From: Sulfitobacter sp.
Lineage (GTDB): Bacteria; Pseudomonadota; Alphaproteobacteria; Rhodobacterales; Rhodobacteraceae
Length of the DNA stretch: 32,698 bases
Reading direction: 5' to 3'
Assembly: GCA_017854855.1 (NCBI GenBank)
Contig: JAFMGZ010000040.1
Location: 1 to 32,698 of the forward strand
Part shown: positions 1-7,652 of the stretch, piece after piece
Layout: each line of letters starts with the position of its first letter
Position numbering within the stretch: the stretch's first letter is position 1
Translations under genes and position numbers: made by a program
Notes under the pieces: generated by a model
What the model was told of the DNA's origin: nothing
Database searches by the model: none
The model's input: the letters and a program-made list of their open reading frames with translations, nothing else

Positions 1-2157
1 ATCGCCTTTGTCGAAAACCTGCTGAAACACCCGACCTTCCTGAACAACGAATACCACACCAAGTTCATCGACGAGACGCCAGAGCTGTTCCAGTTCACCA
101 AGCGCAAGGACCGCGGCACCAAGGTGCTGACCTATATCGCCGACATCACCGTCAACGGCCACCCCGAGACCAAGGGCCACCCGCGTCTGGGCAGCCAGAT
201 CCGCGCGCCCAAGGCCCCCGCCAACCGCGCAGAGCCGCAGATGGGCACCCGCAACCTGCTGGAACAAAAAGGCCCCCAAGCTGTGGCCGACTGGATGAGC
301 CAGCAGCGCCAGCTGTTGATCACCGACACCACAATGCGCGACGGGCACCAATCCTTGCTGGCCACCCGTATGCGCAGCCACGACATGATCAAGGTGGCCC
401 CTGCCTATGCCGCCAACCTGCCACAGCTGTTTTCGGTGGAATGCTGGGGTGGTGCGACCTTTGATGTGGCTTACCGTTTCTTGCAGGAATGCCCCTGGCA
501 GCGCCTGCGCGACCTGCGCGAAGCGATGCCCAATGTGATGACCCAGATGTTGCTGCGCGCCTCTAACGGGGTGGGCTATACCAACTACCCCGACAATGTG
601 GTGCAGTTCTTTGTGCGTCAGGCCGCCACCTCGGGGGTTGATGTGTTCCGTGTCTTTGACAGCCTCAACTGGGTTGAGAACATGCGCGTGGCCATGGATG
701 CGGTGATTGATGCAGGCAAGGTCTGCGAAGGCACGATCTGCTACACCGGGGATATCTTTGACCCCGACCGCGCCAAATACGACCTGAAATACTATGTCCA
801 AATGGGCCAGGACCTCAAAGCGGCCGGGGCCCATATCCTGGGCCTCAAGGATATGGCGGGCCTGCTGAAACCCGCCCAGGCCCGCGTGCTGGTCAAGGCC
901 CTGAAATCAGAGGTCGGCCTGCCCATCCATTTCCACACCCATGACACCGCCGGCATTGCCAGCGCCACGATCCTTGCCGCCTCAGAGGCCGGCGTGGACG
1001 CCGTCGACTGCGCCATGGACGCCTTCAGCGGCAATACCTCGCAGGCCACCCTTGGCTCTGTCGTCTCTGCCTTGCAGCACACCGACCGTGACACCGGCCT
1101 GTCCATGTCCGCCATCCGCGAAATCTCTGACTACTGGGAAGAGGTGCGCCACCAATACGGCGCATTCGAGACCGGCATGCAGGCCCCCTCCTCAGAGGTT
1201 TATCTGCACGAAATGCCCGGCGGCCAGTTCACCAACCTCAAGGCACAGGCCGCATCGCTCGGCCTCGATGACCGCTGGCCAGAGGTCGCGCGCACCTATG
1301 CCGACGTGAACCAGATGTTCGGCGATATCGTCAAGGTAACCCCCTCCTCCAAGGTGGTGGGCGACATGGCGCTGATGATGGTCTCCCAAGGGCTGACCCG
1401 CGCCGATGTCGAAGACCCCGAAACCGATGTCGCCTTTCCCGACAGCGTCATCGACATGATGCGCGGCAATCTGGGCCAACCCCCCGGTGGCTTCCCGCAA
1501 AAGATCATCACCAAGGTCCTCAAGGACGAGAAACCAAACCTCGAACGCCCCGGCAAACACCTCAAACCCGTAGATATTGAGGCCACCCGCGCCGATCTGT
1601 CCAGCCAACTCGATGGCATGGCCATCGACGACGAAGATCTGGCAGGCTACCTGATGTACCCCAAGGTCTTTCTCGACTACATGGGCCGGCACCGCCAATA
1701 CGGCCCCGTGCGCACCCTGCCCACCCAGACCTTCTTTTACGGCATGGAACCCTCCGAGGAGATTTCAGCGGAAATCGACCCCGGCAAGACGCTGGAAATC
1801 CGCCTGCAGGCGATTGGCGACACCAATGAAGACGGCGAAGTCAAAGTCTTTTTCGAACTCAACGGTCAGCCCCGTGTGATCCGCGTGCCCAACCGCCTGG
1901 TCAAGGCCACGACCCAGCAACGCCCAAAGGCCGAAGCAGGCAATGACAACCACATCGGCGCGCCAATGCCCGGTGTCGTGGCCTCCGTGGGCGCGGTTGT
2001 GGGTCAACATGTCCATGCCGGCGATCTGCTGCTGACGATTGAGGCGATGAAGATGGAAACCGGCATCCACGCCGAACGCGACGCGGTGGTCAAGGCGGTG
2101 CATGTCCAGCCCGGCGGCCAGATCGACGCCAAGGACCTGCTGGTCGAATTGGAGTAA
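1..2157 (+). CDS. pyc: Pyruvate carboxylase, C-terminal part (5' end outside window)
   Basis: This enzyme carboxylates pyruvate to oxaloacetate with ATP, bicarbonate and biotin, the main anaplerotic reaction. The frame is open from base 1, so the gene is cut by the window edge. About 718 residues are present of a usual ~1,145, and most of the biotin carboxylase domain is missing. The first ~50 residues are the tail of that domain (TKFIDETPELF, YIADITVNG). The carboxyltransferase domain follows, with TDTTMRDGHQS near base 322, GLKDMAGLLKP (the carbamylated-lysine motif) near 841, and the metal-binding H-F-H at 928-936. The biotinyl domain ends the protein, with EAMKMET and the biotinylated Lys codon at 2050-2052. 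The ATG/GTG codons after base 100 are internal. A strong inverted repeat starts 4 bases after the stop. Identity is near certain. Confidence 0.97.
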   Translation: MAFVENLLKHPTFLNNEYHTKFIDETPELFQFTKRKDRGTKVLTYIADITVNGHPETKGHPRLGSQIRAPKAPANRAEPQMGTRNLLEQKGPQAVADWMSQQRQLLITDTTMRDGHQSLLATRMRSHDMIKVAPAYAANLPQLFSVECWGGATFDVAYRFLQECPWQRLRDLREAMPNVMTQMLLRASNGVGYTNYPDNVVQFFVRQAATSGVDVFRVFDSLNWVENMRVAMDAVIDAGKVCEGTICYTGDIFDPDRAKYDLKYYVQMGQDLKAAGAHILGLKDMAGLLKPAQARVLVKALKSEVGLPIHFHTHDTAGIASATILAASEAGVDAVDCAMDAFSGNTSQATLGSVVSALQHTDRDTGLSMSAIREISDYWEEVRHQYGAFETGMQAPSSEVYLHEMPGGQFTNLKAQAASLGLDDRWPEVARTYADVNQMFGDIVKVTPSSKVVGDMALMMVSQGLTRADVEDPETDVAFPDSVIDMMRGNLGQPPGGFPQKIITKVLKDEKPNLERPGKHLKPVDIEATRADLSSQLDGMAIDDEDLAGYLMYPKVFLDYMGRHRQYGPVRTLPTQTFFYGMEPSEEISAEIDPGKTLEIRLQAIGDTNEDGEVKVFFELNGQPRVIRVPNRLVKATTQQRPKAEAGNDNHIGAPMPGVVASVGAVVGQHVHAGDLLLTIEAMKMETGIHAERDAVVKAVHVQPGGQIDAKDLLVELE

Positions 2158-2160
2158 CAT

Positions 2161-2206
2161 AGGGTGAGCTGAGGGGTGGGTTCCAACCCACCCCTCAGCT
2201 CACCCT
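2161..2206. terminator. Perfect inverted repeat, 22-bp arms, behind pyc
   Basis: Arms 2161-2182 and 2185-2206 are perfect reverse complements around a 2-base centre (cc). The core has the form GGGTGGGTT/AACCCACCC. It starts 4 bases after the pyc stop, so it probably folds at the 3' end of the pyc mRNA. There is no T-run on either side, so Rho-independent release is uncertain. mRNA 3'-end protection or a REP-like element are alternatives. A shorter relative with a GGGTGGGC core lies at 9540-9562. Confidence 0.75.
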
Positions 2207-2324
2207 CACCCCCAACGCTGCGCGCCGCGCGGTATCGACCCTTCTTGGCCTGCGGCCAACCTGACGCATTGCCTCCGGCCACGGCTCCGCTATCTTGTCT
2301 GACATATCCACACGGACACAGCCG

Positions 2325-2813
2325 ATGCCTTACGAATGGACCACCGCCCCCGACAGTGCAGCGCAGCAAATGCGCCTCTGGCCACATCAATCCCTGCCTG
2401 CGCGGGGATTCGCGGCCTTCATCCTCACGACCTTCACGATGATTCTGATTCCCACCCTGACGCTACTGGGCACCGTGCTGCTTTGGGGCATGCTGCCCTT
2501 TGTCATGATGGCCGTCATCGGGGTCTATATCGCGCTGCAATCCAACCACAAATCCCGCCAGATCGAAGAAGTGCTGACCATCGACAGCCAGAACGCCCGC
2601 CTGACCCATACCACCCCAAAGGGCGAGGTGAAGGAATGGCAATGCAACCGGTATTGGACCAAGGTCACCAAATACGAAAATGACGGCCCCGTGCCGCAAT
2701 ACGTCACCCTGCGGGGCGAAGGCCGCGAGGTTGAGATCGGATCCTTCCTCAGCGAAGAGGAACGCATCGAACTCTACGAAGACCTGCAACGCAGCCTGAA
2801 CCGCGACATCTGA
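2325..2813 (+). CDS. DUF2244 family integral membrane protein
   Basis: A 162-residue protein of the DUF2244 type, function unknown. It begins MPYEWTTAPDSAAQQ and has a short soluble N-terminus with LWPHQSL. Two closely spaced hydrophobic segments lie at about residues 29-51 and 54-68. A soluble C-terminal half follows, with the conserved-looking WQCNRYWTKV and LRGEGREVEIGSFLSEEER. An in-frame TTG at 2295 would add ten residues, but family members usually start at MPYEW, so the ATG at 2325 was chosen. No clear Shine-Dalgarno sequence precedes it. It follows pyc in the same direction but behind the strong hairpin, so co-transcription is doubtful. The stop codon lies inside a 13-bp tandem duplication. 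The family call rests on recognition by eye. Confidence 0.85.
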   Translation: MPYEWTTAPDSAAQQMRLWPHQSLPARGFAAFILTTFTMILIPTLTLLGTVLLWGMLPFVMMAVIGVYIALQSNHKSRQIEEVLTIDSQNARLTHTTPKGEVKEWQCNRYWTKVTKYENDGPVPQYVTLRGEGREVEIGSFLSEEERIELYEDLQRSLNRDI

Positions 2814-2829
2814 CCCCGACATCTGATCC
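2804..2829 (+). repeat. 13-bp tandem duplication spanning the DUF2244 stop codon
   Basis: Unit 1 (2804-2816, cgacatctgaccc) and unit 2 (2817-2829, cgacatctgatcc) abut and match at 12 of 13 positions. The TGA stop at 2811-2813 lies in unit 1 and a second tga copy lies in unit 2. This looks like a recent replication-slippage duplication. Confidence 0.85.
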
Positions 2830-2875
2830 GGGCAGCAGTACCCCGGCAGCATAACAGTGAAATCACAGCCTCATA

Positions 2876-2908
2876 TGTACGCCCAGTGTACGCCCGGTGT
2901 ACAGGATG
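2876..2908. repeat. 11-bp direct repeat array (TGTAC every helical turn)
   Basis: Two near-identical 11-bp units, tgtacgcccag (2876-2886) and tgtacgcccgg (2887-2897), are followed by a partial third beginning tgtac at 2898. The three TGTAC/GTAC cores therefore fall on one face of the DNA. The array sits between two convergent genes, so no known gene has its promoter here. The sequence is clear, the role is not: it may be chance slippage, a protein-binding array, or part of a small RNA locus. Confidence 0.6.
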
Positions 2909-2989
2909 TGACAATTTACCCTTCGCTAACAAAGTTGAATCGTCGCCTCAGCTTTGCCCCCTAAGGCTCTGACTTATAAGTATTTCCCG

Positions 2990-3027
2990 AAAAATGAAAA
3001 ACGCGGCAACCGATATCCGGTGCCGCG
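2990..3027 (-). terminator. Rho-independent terminator of the yqeY-like gene
   Basis: Read on the minus strand, a GC-rich hairpin (outer arms 3021-3027 and 3002-3008, inner ccg/cgg pairing with one bulge, loop atatc) is followed by tttttcattttt (3001-2990). It lies 56 bases beyond the stop of the minus-strand gene ending at 3083. Together these form a classical intrinsic terminator. Confidence 0.85.
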
Positions 3028-3082
3028 CAACACTTTCCTAAGATCCGGTAAACAACCACCCGCCAAGCGCGAAGTGCAAGCC

Positions 3083-3541
3083 TCAGCTTAACCGGTCTTT
3101 TACCATTGGGCCGACTTTGCCGAAATCCATCTGGCCGGTGTATTGCGCCTTCAACGCGCCGATCACCTTGCCCATGTCACGAATGCTTTCTGCGCTGATG
3201 TCCGCGATTGCGGCCTCAACAGCGGCGGCGGTCTCATCGGCGTTCAACTGGCGCGGCAGGTATTCTTCGATGATCGTGATCTCGCCACGTTCCCGCTCCG
3301 CCAGGTCCAGCCTGCCGCCTTCTTCATAGGCGCGTGCAGATTCAAGGCGCTGCTTGGCCATCTTGCCCAAGATCGCCAGCACCTCTGCCTCCGACACGCC
3401 CTCGTCGTTGCCGGTGGCGCGCGCGTCGATGTCCTTGTCTTTGATCGCGGCATTGATCAGCCGCAGCGTCGACAAACGCTCCGCATCCTTGTCTTTCATC
3501 GCCTGTTTCAAAGCATCCGTAATGCGCGTGCGCAAAGCCAT
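3083..3541 (-). CDS. GatB/YqeY domain-containing protein
   Basis: A 152-residue YqeY-type protein, homologous to the tRNA-binding tail of the amidotransferase subunit GatB. Its exact cellular role is unsettled. The sequence is typical and full length: MALRTRITDALKQAMK, then STLRLINAAIKDKDIDAR, EEYLPRQL in the middle, and MGKVIGALKAQYTGQMDF near the C-terminus. The ATG at 3541 was chosen over an upstream one at 3568 because an AGGA sits 9 bases before it and the family starts here. The gene is divergent from carA with a 195-bp shared upstream region, and it has its own intrinsic terminator. In many proteobacteria yqeY sits near carA or dnaG/rpoD, which fits. Confidence 0.93.
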   Translation of the reverse strand: MALRTRITDALKQAMKDKDAERLSTLRLINAAIKDKDIDARATGNDEGVSEAEVLAILGKMAKQRLESARAYEEGGRLDLAERERGEITIIEEYLPRQLNADETAAAVEAAIADISAESIRDMGKVIGALKAQYTGQMDFGKVGPMVKDRLS

Positions 3542-3603
3542 GGGCAGCCGTCCTATTTCATTGACCATTCAAGACGCGCACATTACCCAAAGACCAGACA
3601 ACA

Positions 3604-3649
3604 GGCAATGGGCAGCACGCATTGCCAAGCCGTTGATTTCATTTGAAAT
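3604..3649. promoter_or_regulatory. Two inverted repeats in the yqeY-carA divergent region
   Basis: GGCAATG (3604-3610) and CATTGCC (3620-3626) form 7-bp arms with a 9-base spacer. ATTTCA (3636-3641) and TGAAAT (3644-3649) form 6-bp arms with a 2-base spacer. Both lie between two divergent genes, where operators are expected. No regulator can be named, and chance is possible for arms this short. Confidence 0.35.
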
Positions 3650-3667
3650 ATCATTTCACTTACACCC

Positions 3668-3696
3668 TTGACCCTCAGGGCACCGGCAAGTAGTTT
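3668..3696 (+). promoter_or_regulatory. Candidate sigma-70 promoter of carA
   Basis: TTGACC (3668-3673), a 17-base spacer and TAGTTT (3691-3696) match the -35/-10 layout. The -10 ends 40 bases before the carA ATG. The prediction rests on consensus alone. Confidence 0.5.
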
Positions 3697-3736
3697 CCGC
3701 ATCGTTTACCCACTCACATCTGCCGGAGACTGCCCC

Positions 3737-4912
3737 ATGTCCGCGCCTAAACCTGCCCGCCCGACCGCTTGCCTTGCTCTTGCGGACGGATCCTTGTTCT
3801 ACGGTATGGGATTTGGTGCCACTGGCCAGACCGTCGCGGAACTGTGTTTCAACACCTCCATGACCGGCTATCAAGAGATCATGACAGACCCTTCCTATGC
3901 CGGGCAGATCGTGACCTTCACCTTCCCTCACATCGGCAATGTCGGCACCAATCCGCAGGACGATGAAACCGGCGATCCCGTCGCCGAAGGCATGGTGGTC
4001 AAATGGATGCCAACGGACCCGTCCAACTGGCGCAATGTCCAACCGCTGTCCGAATGGCTGGCCGCGCGCGGCCGCATCGCCATTGGTGGCATCGACACCC
4101 GCCGGCTGACCCGCGCGATCCGGCATCAGGGCGCGCCCCATGTGGCACTGGCCCATGACCCAGAGGGTAATTTCGACATCGAGGCACTGATCAAGGCCGC
4201 ACGCGGTTTTGCCGGGCTCGAAGGCATGGATCTGGCCAAGGAAGTCACCTGCGCCCAATCCTACCGCTGGGATGAAATGCGGTGGTCCTGGCCTGACGGC
4301 TATGCCCAACAGACTGATCCCAAACATAAAGTTGTGGCTGTCGACTATGGCGCGAAACGCAATATCCTGCGCTGTCTGGCCTCTACGGGCTGCGATGTCA
4401 CGGTGCTGCCTGCCTCTGCGACCTTTGAGGATGTGATGGCCCATAACCCCGACGGCGTGTTCCTGTCCAACGGTCCGGGCGACCCTGCGGCGACCGGCGT
4501 CTATGCGGTGCCCATGATCCGCGACGTCCTGGCCAAGACCGATCTGCCGCTCTTTGGCATTTGCCTGGGCCACCAGATGCTGGCGCTGGCCCTGGGGGCC
4601 AAGACCATCAAGATGAGCCACGGCCACCACGGTGCCAACCACCCCGTCAAGGACAACGACACCGGCAAGGTCGAGATCACCTCGATGAACCACGGCTTTG
4701 CCGTGGACGCCCAGACCCTGCCCGAGGGCGTGATCGAAACCCATGTATCGCTCTTTGACGGCTCCAACTGCGGCATCCGCATGGCCGACCGTCCCGTCTG
4801 GTCCGTACAGCACCATCCAGAGGCCTCTCCCGGACCCCAAGACAGCTACTACCTGTTTGAACGGTTTGCCGAAGCCATGGCAGCAAAGGCCCGCGCCAGC
4901 CAACCCGCCTGA
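3737..4912 (+). CDS. carA: Carbamoyl-phosphate synthase small (glutaminase) subunit
   Basis: CarA hydrolyses glutamine and passes ammonia to the large subunit CarB to make carbamoyl phosphate for pyrimidines and arginine. The protein has 391 residues, close to the usual ~380-390. The N-terminal CPSase small-chain domain carries GDGSLF-like ADGSLFYGMGFG, FNTSMTGYQEI and GGIDTRRLTRAIR. The class I glutamine amidotransferase domain follows, with SNGPGDP, the nucleophile Cys in FGICLGHQML, and the His/Glu of the triad in VQHHPEASPGPQDS. The ATG at 3737 has GGAGA 7 bases upstream, whereas the in-frame codon at 3668 lies within the likely promoter. carB is not in the window. Confidence 0.97.
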   Translation: MSAPKPARPTACLALADGSLFYGMGFGATGQTVAELCFNTSMTGYQEIMTDPSYAGQIVTFTFPHIGNVGTNPQDDETGDPVAEGMVVKWMPTDPSNWRNVQPLSEWLAARGRIAIGGIDTRRLTRAIRHQGAPHVALAHDPEGNFDIEALIKAARGFAGLEGMDLAKEVTCAQSYRWDEMRWSWPDGYAQQTDPKHKVVAVDYGAKRNILRCLASTGCDVTVLPASATFEDVMAHNPDGVFLSNGPGDPAATGVYAVPMIRDVLAKTDLPLFGICLGHQMLALALGAKTIKMSHGHHGANHPVKDNDTGKVEITSMNHGFAVDAQTLPEGVIETHVSLFDGSNCGIRMADRPVWSVQHHPEASPGPQDSYYLFERFAEAMAAKARASQPA

Positions 4913-4933
4913 AAAGGGCTGGAGCGGAGCCTC

Positions 4934-4948
4934 TTAACCACTCATTAA
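4934..4948. promoter_or_regulatory. Full CtrA-binding box (TTAA-N7-TTAA)
   Basis: TTAACCACTCATTAA has both TTAA half-sites with exactly 7 bases between, and the left half reads TTAACCA as in strong CtrA sites. It ends 49 bases before the glycosyltransferase start and 22 bases after the carA stop, which is the expected promoter position. I found no other full match in the intergenic regions of this window. CtrA is the cell-cycle/motility response regulator of alphaproteobacteria. Binding is inferred. Confidence 0.7.
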
Positions 4949-4997
4949 GCATGATCTGCCACTGCTGACCCTACATTACTCCGTAAGGTCATCTTGG

Positions 4998-6926
4998 ATG
5001 AGCAACCTCCGCCTTCACCTTCCCGCGCCCCGCAGCGCCGCAGCCCGCGTCGGGCCTGCGATGCCCTTGGGCCGCCATCTGGTGGAAAGTGGCATCATCA
5101 GCAGCCGCGATCTGTTGCACGGTCTGGATCTGCAGCGCCGCATCGATTCACCTCTTGGTGAGATCCTCATCGCCGAAGGCCTCGCCACCCCCCCCCAAAT
5201 CCTCCATTCCCTAGCCACCCAACACACCGCGCAATTGGTGGACCTTGAGCTTGATCCGCCCGCGCGTGCTCTGGCCTTTCGCCTGCCTGTGGCGCTGTGC
5301 CTTGAATATCGGGCGGTGCCCTGGATGCGCATGGGCGATGTTTTGTTGGTTGCGACCAGCAGACCGCATCAGTTCGCAGCCCTGCGCCGCGCCTTGCAGC
5401 ATGACGATGATACGATGCCCATATTGCCCGTGATCGCCGATGAGACGCAGATCAAGGAACAGATTTCGCGCCTGTATGGTGCGCAGCTGGCGCAAAAGGC
5501 GGCAACCCGCGTCCCCGACGCGCTAAGCTGCCGGACTTGGCACATCACAGGCAACAGCCGCAGCCTCTGGGCGATCGGTGCAATCGGGGCCATGATGGCC
5601 ACATTCTATGCGGCACCCCTGGGGGCGCTGACGGGGATGATCCTGCTGGCCTTCATCATGATGGTTGCGACAACCCTGCTCAAGGCCGCAGCTTTTGCGA
5701 CCCAGATCATCCACAAGACCGCCGAACAGCCCCTGCCGTTTTCCCCCCGGCAAAGCCTGCCCTACCGCCTGCCCAAAGTGTCGATGCTGGTCCCTCTATT
5801 GCATGAAAAGGAAATTGCCGGCGCATTGATCAAGCGATTGTCAAAGCTGACCTATCCCAAGTCCCAGCTGGAGGTGGTGCTGGTGCTGGAAGCCGGGGAT
5901 GTGATCACCCGTCAGACACTGGCGCACACGGCCCTTCCGCCCTGGATCAGCGTGATCGAAGTGCCCGAGGCCAACCGGCTGACCACCAAGCCACGCGCGC
6001 TTAATTACGCGCTGGATTTCTGTCAGGGCAGCATCGTCGGCGTCTGGGATGCCGAAGATGCCCCAGAACCCGATCAGATCGAAAAAGTAGTCACCCGGTT
6101 TCAAGAGGCCCCCCCGAATGTGGCCTGCCTGCAGGGAATACTTGACTATTATAACAGTCAGGCAAACTGGCTATCCCGTTGTTTTACAATAGAATATGCA
6201 AGCTGGTGGCGGATGATCCTGCCCGGTGCCGCGCGGCTTGGCCTTGTGATCCCGCTGGGCGGTACGACATTGTTCTTTCGCCGCGACATCCTGGAACAGC
6301 TAAGCGGCTGGGACGCCCATAACGTGACAGAGGATGCCGATCTGGGCGTGCGGCTGGCGCGCCGTGGATATGTGACAGAGCTGCTGCCAACGGTGACCTA
6401 TGAAGAGGCCAATTGCCGCCTTTGGCCCTGGGTCCGGCAGCGGTCACGCTGGCTCAAGGGGTTCTTGATCACCTGGTGCGTCCATATGCGCAATCCGGCC
6501 AAGCTGCTGGCGGAATTGGGCTGGCTGCGCTTTCTGGGGGTGCAAACCATGATGTTCGCGACTTTTGCGCAATTCGCGCTTGCCCCGTTTTTATGGACCT
6601 TCTGGCTGACCCTTCTGGGTCTGACGCACCCGATTGAGATCAGCCTGGGCGCACCGGTGCTTTGGTCGATGGTGGCGGTGTTCATCGTGGCGGAAACCCT
6701 GAACCTCGGTCTGTCGCTGGTGGCGGTATCGGGCAAGGGGCATCGGCATTTGATGTGGTGGGTCTTTACCACTCCGCTATATTTTACGCTGGGCACCCTG
6801 GCGGCCATCAAGGCGCTGTATGAATTCGTGGTCAGCCCGTTTTTCTGGGACAAGACCGAGCATGGCGTCACCCCTATGCCCGAGGTGGTTATGCCTCTGG
6901 CTCCAGACGCGCGGCCTCTTGCTTGA
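4998..6926 (+). CDS. Membrane glycosyltransferase (GT2, QxxRW type) with N-terminal MshEN-like domain
   Basis: A 642-residue putative polysaccharide synthase, similar in layout to XagB-type proteins. Residues 23-46 and 52-75 form two 24-residue LG-x-x-L...G...L..L..Q repeats separated by exactly five residues (RRIDS). This is the architecture of the c-di-GMP-binding MshEN (GspE N-terminal) domain, although the first residue of motif I is Pro instead of Arg. Hydrophobic segments near residues 190-230 are followed by a cytoplasmic GT2 domain with DAED (351-354), TED (444-446) and QRSRW (481-485), the signature of processive synthases such as cellulose and hyaluronan synthase. Several membrane segments close the protein. 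TAAGG lies 9 bases before the ATG. A CtrA box lies upstream. The 3' end overlaps the convergent GntR gene by 38 bp. The product sugar cannot be told from the sequence. Confidence 0.88.
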   Translation: MSNLRLHLPAPRSAAARVGPAMPLGRHLVESGIISSRDLLHGLDLQRRIDSPLGEILIAEGLATPPQILHSLATQHTAQLVDLELDPPARALAFRLPVALCLEYRAVPWMRMGDVLLVATSRPHQFAALRRALQHDDDTMPILPVIADETQIKEQISRLYGAQLAQKAATRVPDALSCRTWHITGNSRSLWAIGAIGAMMATFYAAPLGALTGMILLAFIMMVATTLLKAAAFATQIIHKTAEQPLPFSPRQSLPYRLPKVSMLVPLLHEKEIAGALIKRLSKLTYPKSQLEVVLVLEAGDVITRQTLAHTALPPWISVIEVPEANRLTTKPRALNYALDFCQGSIVGVWDAEDAPEPDQIEKVVTRFQEAPPNVACLQGILDYYNSQANWLSRCFTIEYASWWRMILPGAARLGLVIPLGGTTLFFRRDILEQLSGWDAHNVTEDADLGVRLARRGYVTELLPTVTYEEANCRLWPWVRQRSRWLKGFLITWCVHMRNPAKLLAELGWLRFLGVQTMMFATFAQFALAPFLWTFWLTLLGLTHPIEISLGAPVLWSMVAVFIVAETLNLGLSLVAVSGKGHRHLMWWVFTTPLYFTLGTLAAIKALYEFVVSPFFWDKTEHGVTPMPEVVMPLAPDARPLA

Positions 6927-7542
6927 GCCTTGTGACAAAGGCCACTGAAATATGCGCCCTGAGTGCGGCATCAGCACCGTCTTCATCGCGCGCCTCGATC
7001 ATTGAGACGATCTTGTCATGCTCTGCCTGCGCAATCTCGCCGCGCCCCTCTGCCGCAAGCGATGTTGTCGCCATCAGCGCCATGGAGCGGTAGACAAGGT
7101 CCAGTTGCTGCACCAAATAACGGTTATGCGAGGCAAGATGCAGCTGCTTGTGAAACCGCCGGTTGCTGCGCGACAGGGCGGCGGGCTGGTCAATCAGCGC
7201 ATTATCCGCCTCCACCATCTCGCGCAGGACGCGCACTTCCTCAGCGGTGGCGTGCCGCGCCGCAAGCCGGGCGGCAAGCCCTTCCAGCTCTCCGCGCACC
7301 ACATAAAGTTCGGCCGTCTGATTGTGATCCAGCGATGCCACGATCAGGCTGCGCCCCTCACGTGCCAAAAGCGATTGCGTCTCAAGCCGCTGCAGCGCCT
7401 CGCGGATCGGCGTGCGCGACACGTTAAATCGTTCTGCCAGCTCACTTTCCACCAAACGGTCACCGGGGCGGTAGGTGCCCACGTCGATTGCATCAAGAAT
7501 CATCGAATAGGCATCAGTCGAGCCCGGTTTAAGTGTGGCCAT
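6889..7542 (-). CDS. GntR-family transcriptional regulator, FadR/FCD type
   Basis: A 217-residue DNA-binding regulator. The N-terminal winged helix covers about residues 10-75 (YRPGDRLVESELAERF, VSRTPIREALQRLE). The all-helical FCD effector domain follows and keeps the histidines expected for metal/ligand binding (NRRFHKQLH, AEHDKIVSMI, RAHI). Such proteins usually sense small carboxylates and repress nearby catabolic genes, but the ligand here is unknown. The ATG at 7542 has GGAGGA upstream and starts MATLKPGSTDAY. A longer frame from 7629 lacks support. The gene diverges from the nucleotidase gene (110 bp between starts) and converges with the glycosyltransferase, whose last 38 bases it overlaps. 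Confidence 0.9.
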   Translation of the reverse strand: MATLKPGSTDAYSMILDAIDVGTYRPGDRLVESELAERFNVSRTPIREALQRLETQSLLAREGRSLIVASLDHNQTAELYVVRGELEGLAARLAARHATAEEVRVLREMVEADNALIDQPAALSRSNRRFHKQLHLASHNRYLVQQLDLVYRSMALMATTSLAAEGRGEIAQAEHDKIVSMIEARDEDGADAALRAHISVAFVTRLKQEAARLEPEA

Positions 7543-7652
7543 GCGCAGTTTTCCTCCAGCTGGGGCCACTTTACCGCCCGCGTCCATTTGCGCAAGCACT
7601 CGCTCTGCGGGCGGACTTGCGGTGTGCAATCAGAGGCCCTAACACAGGCCCC

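Noticed and set aside
3656..4903. Long minus-strand open frame (415 codons) opposite carA
   Set aside because: Antisense shadow of a certain gene in GC-rich DNA. It has no recognisable domain, and carA motifs are complete on the plus strand.
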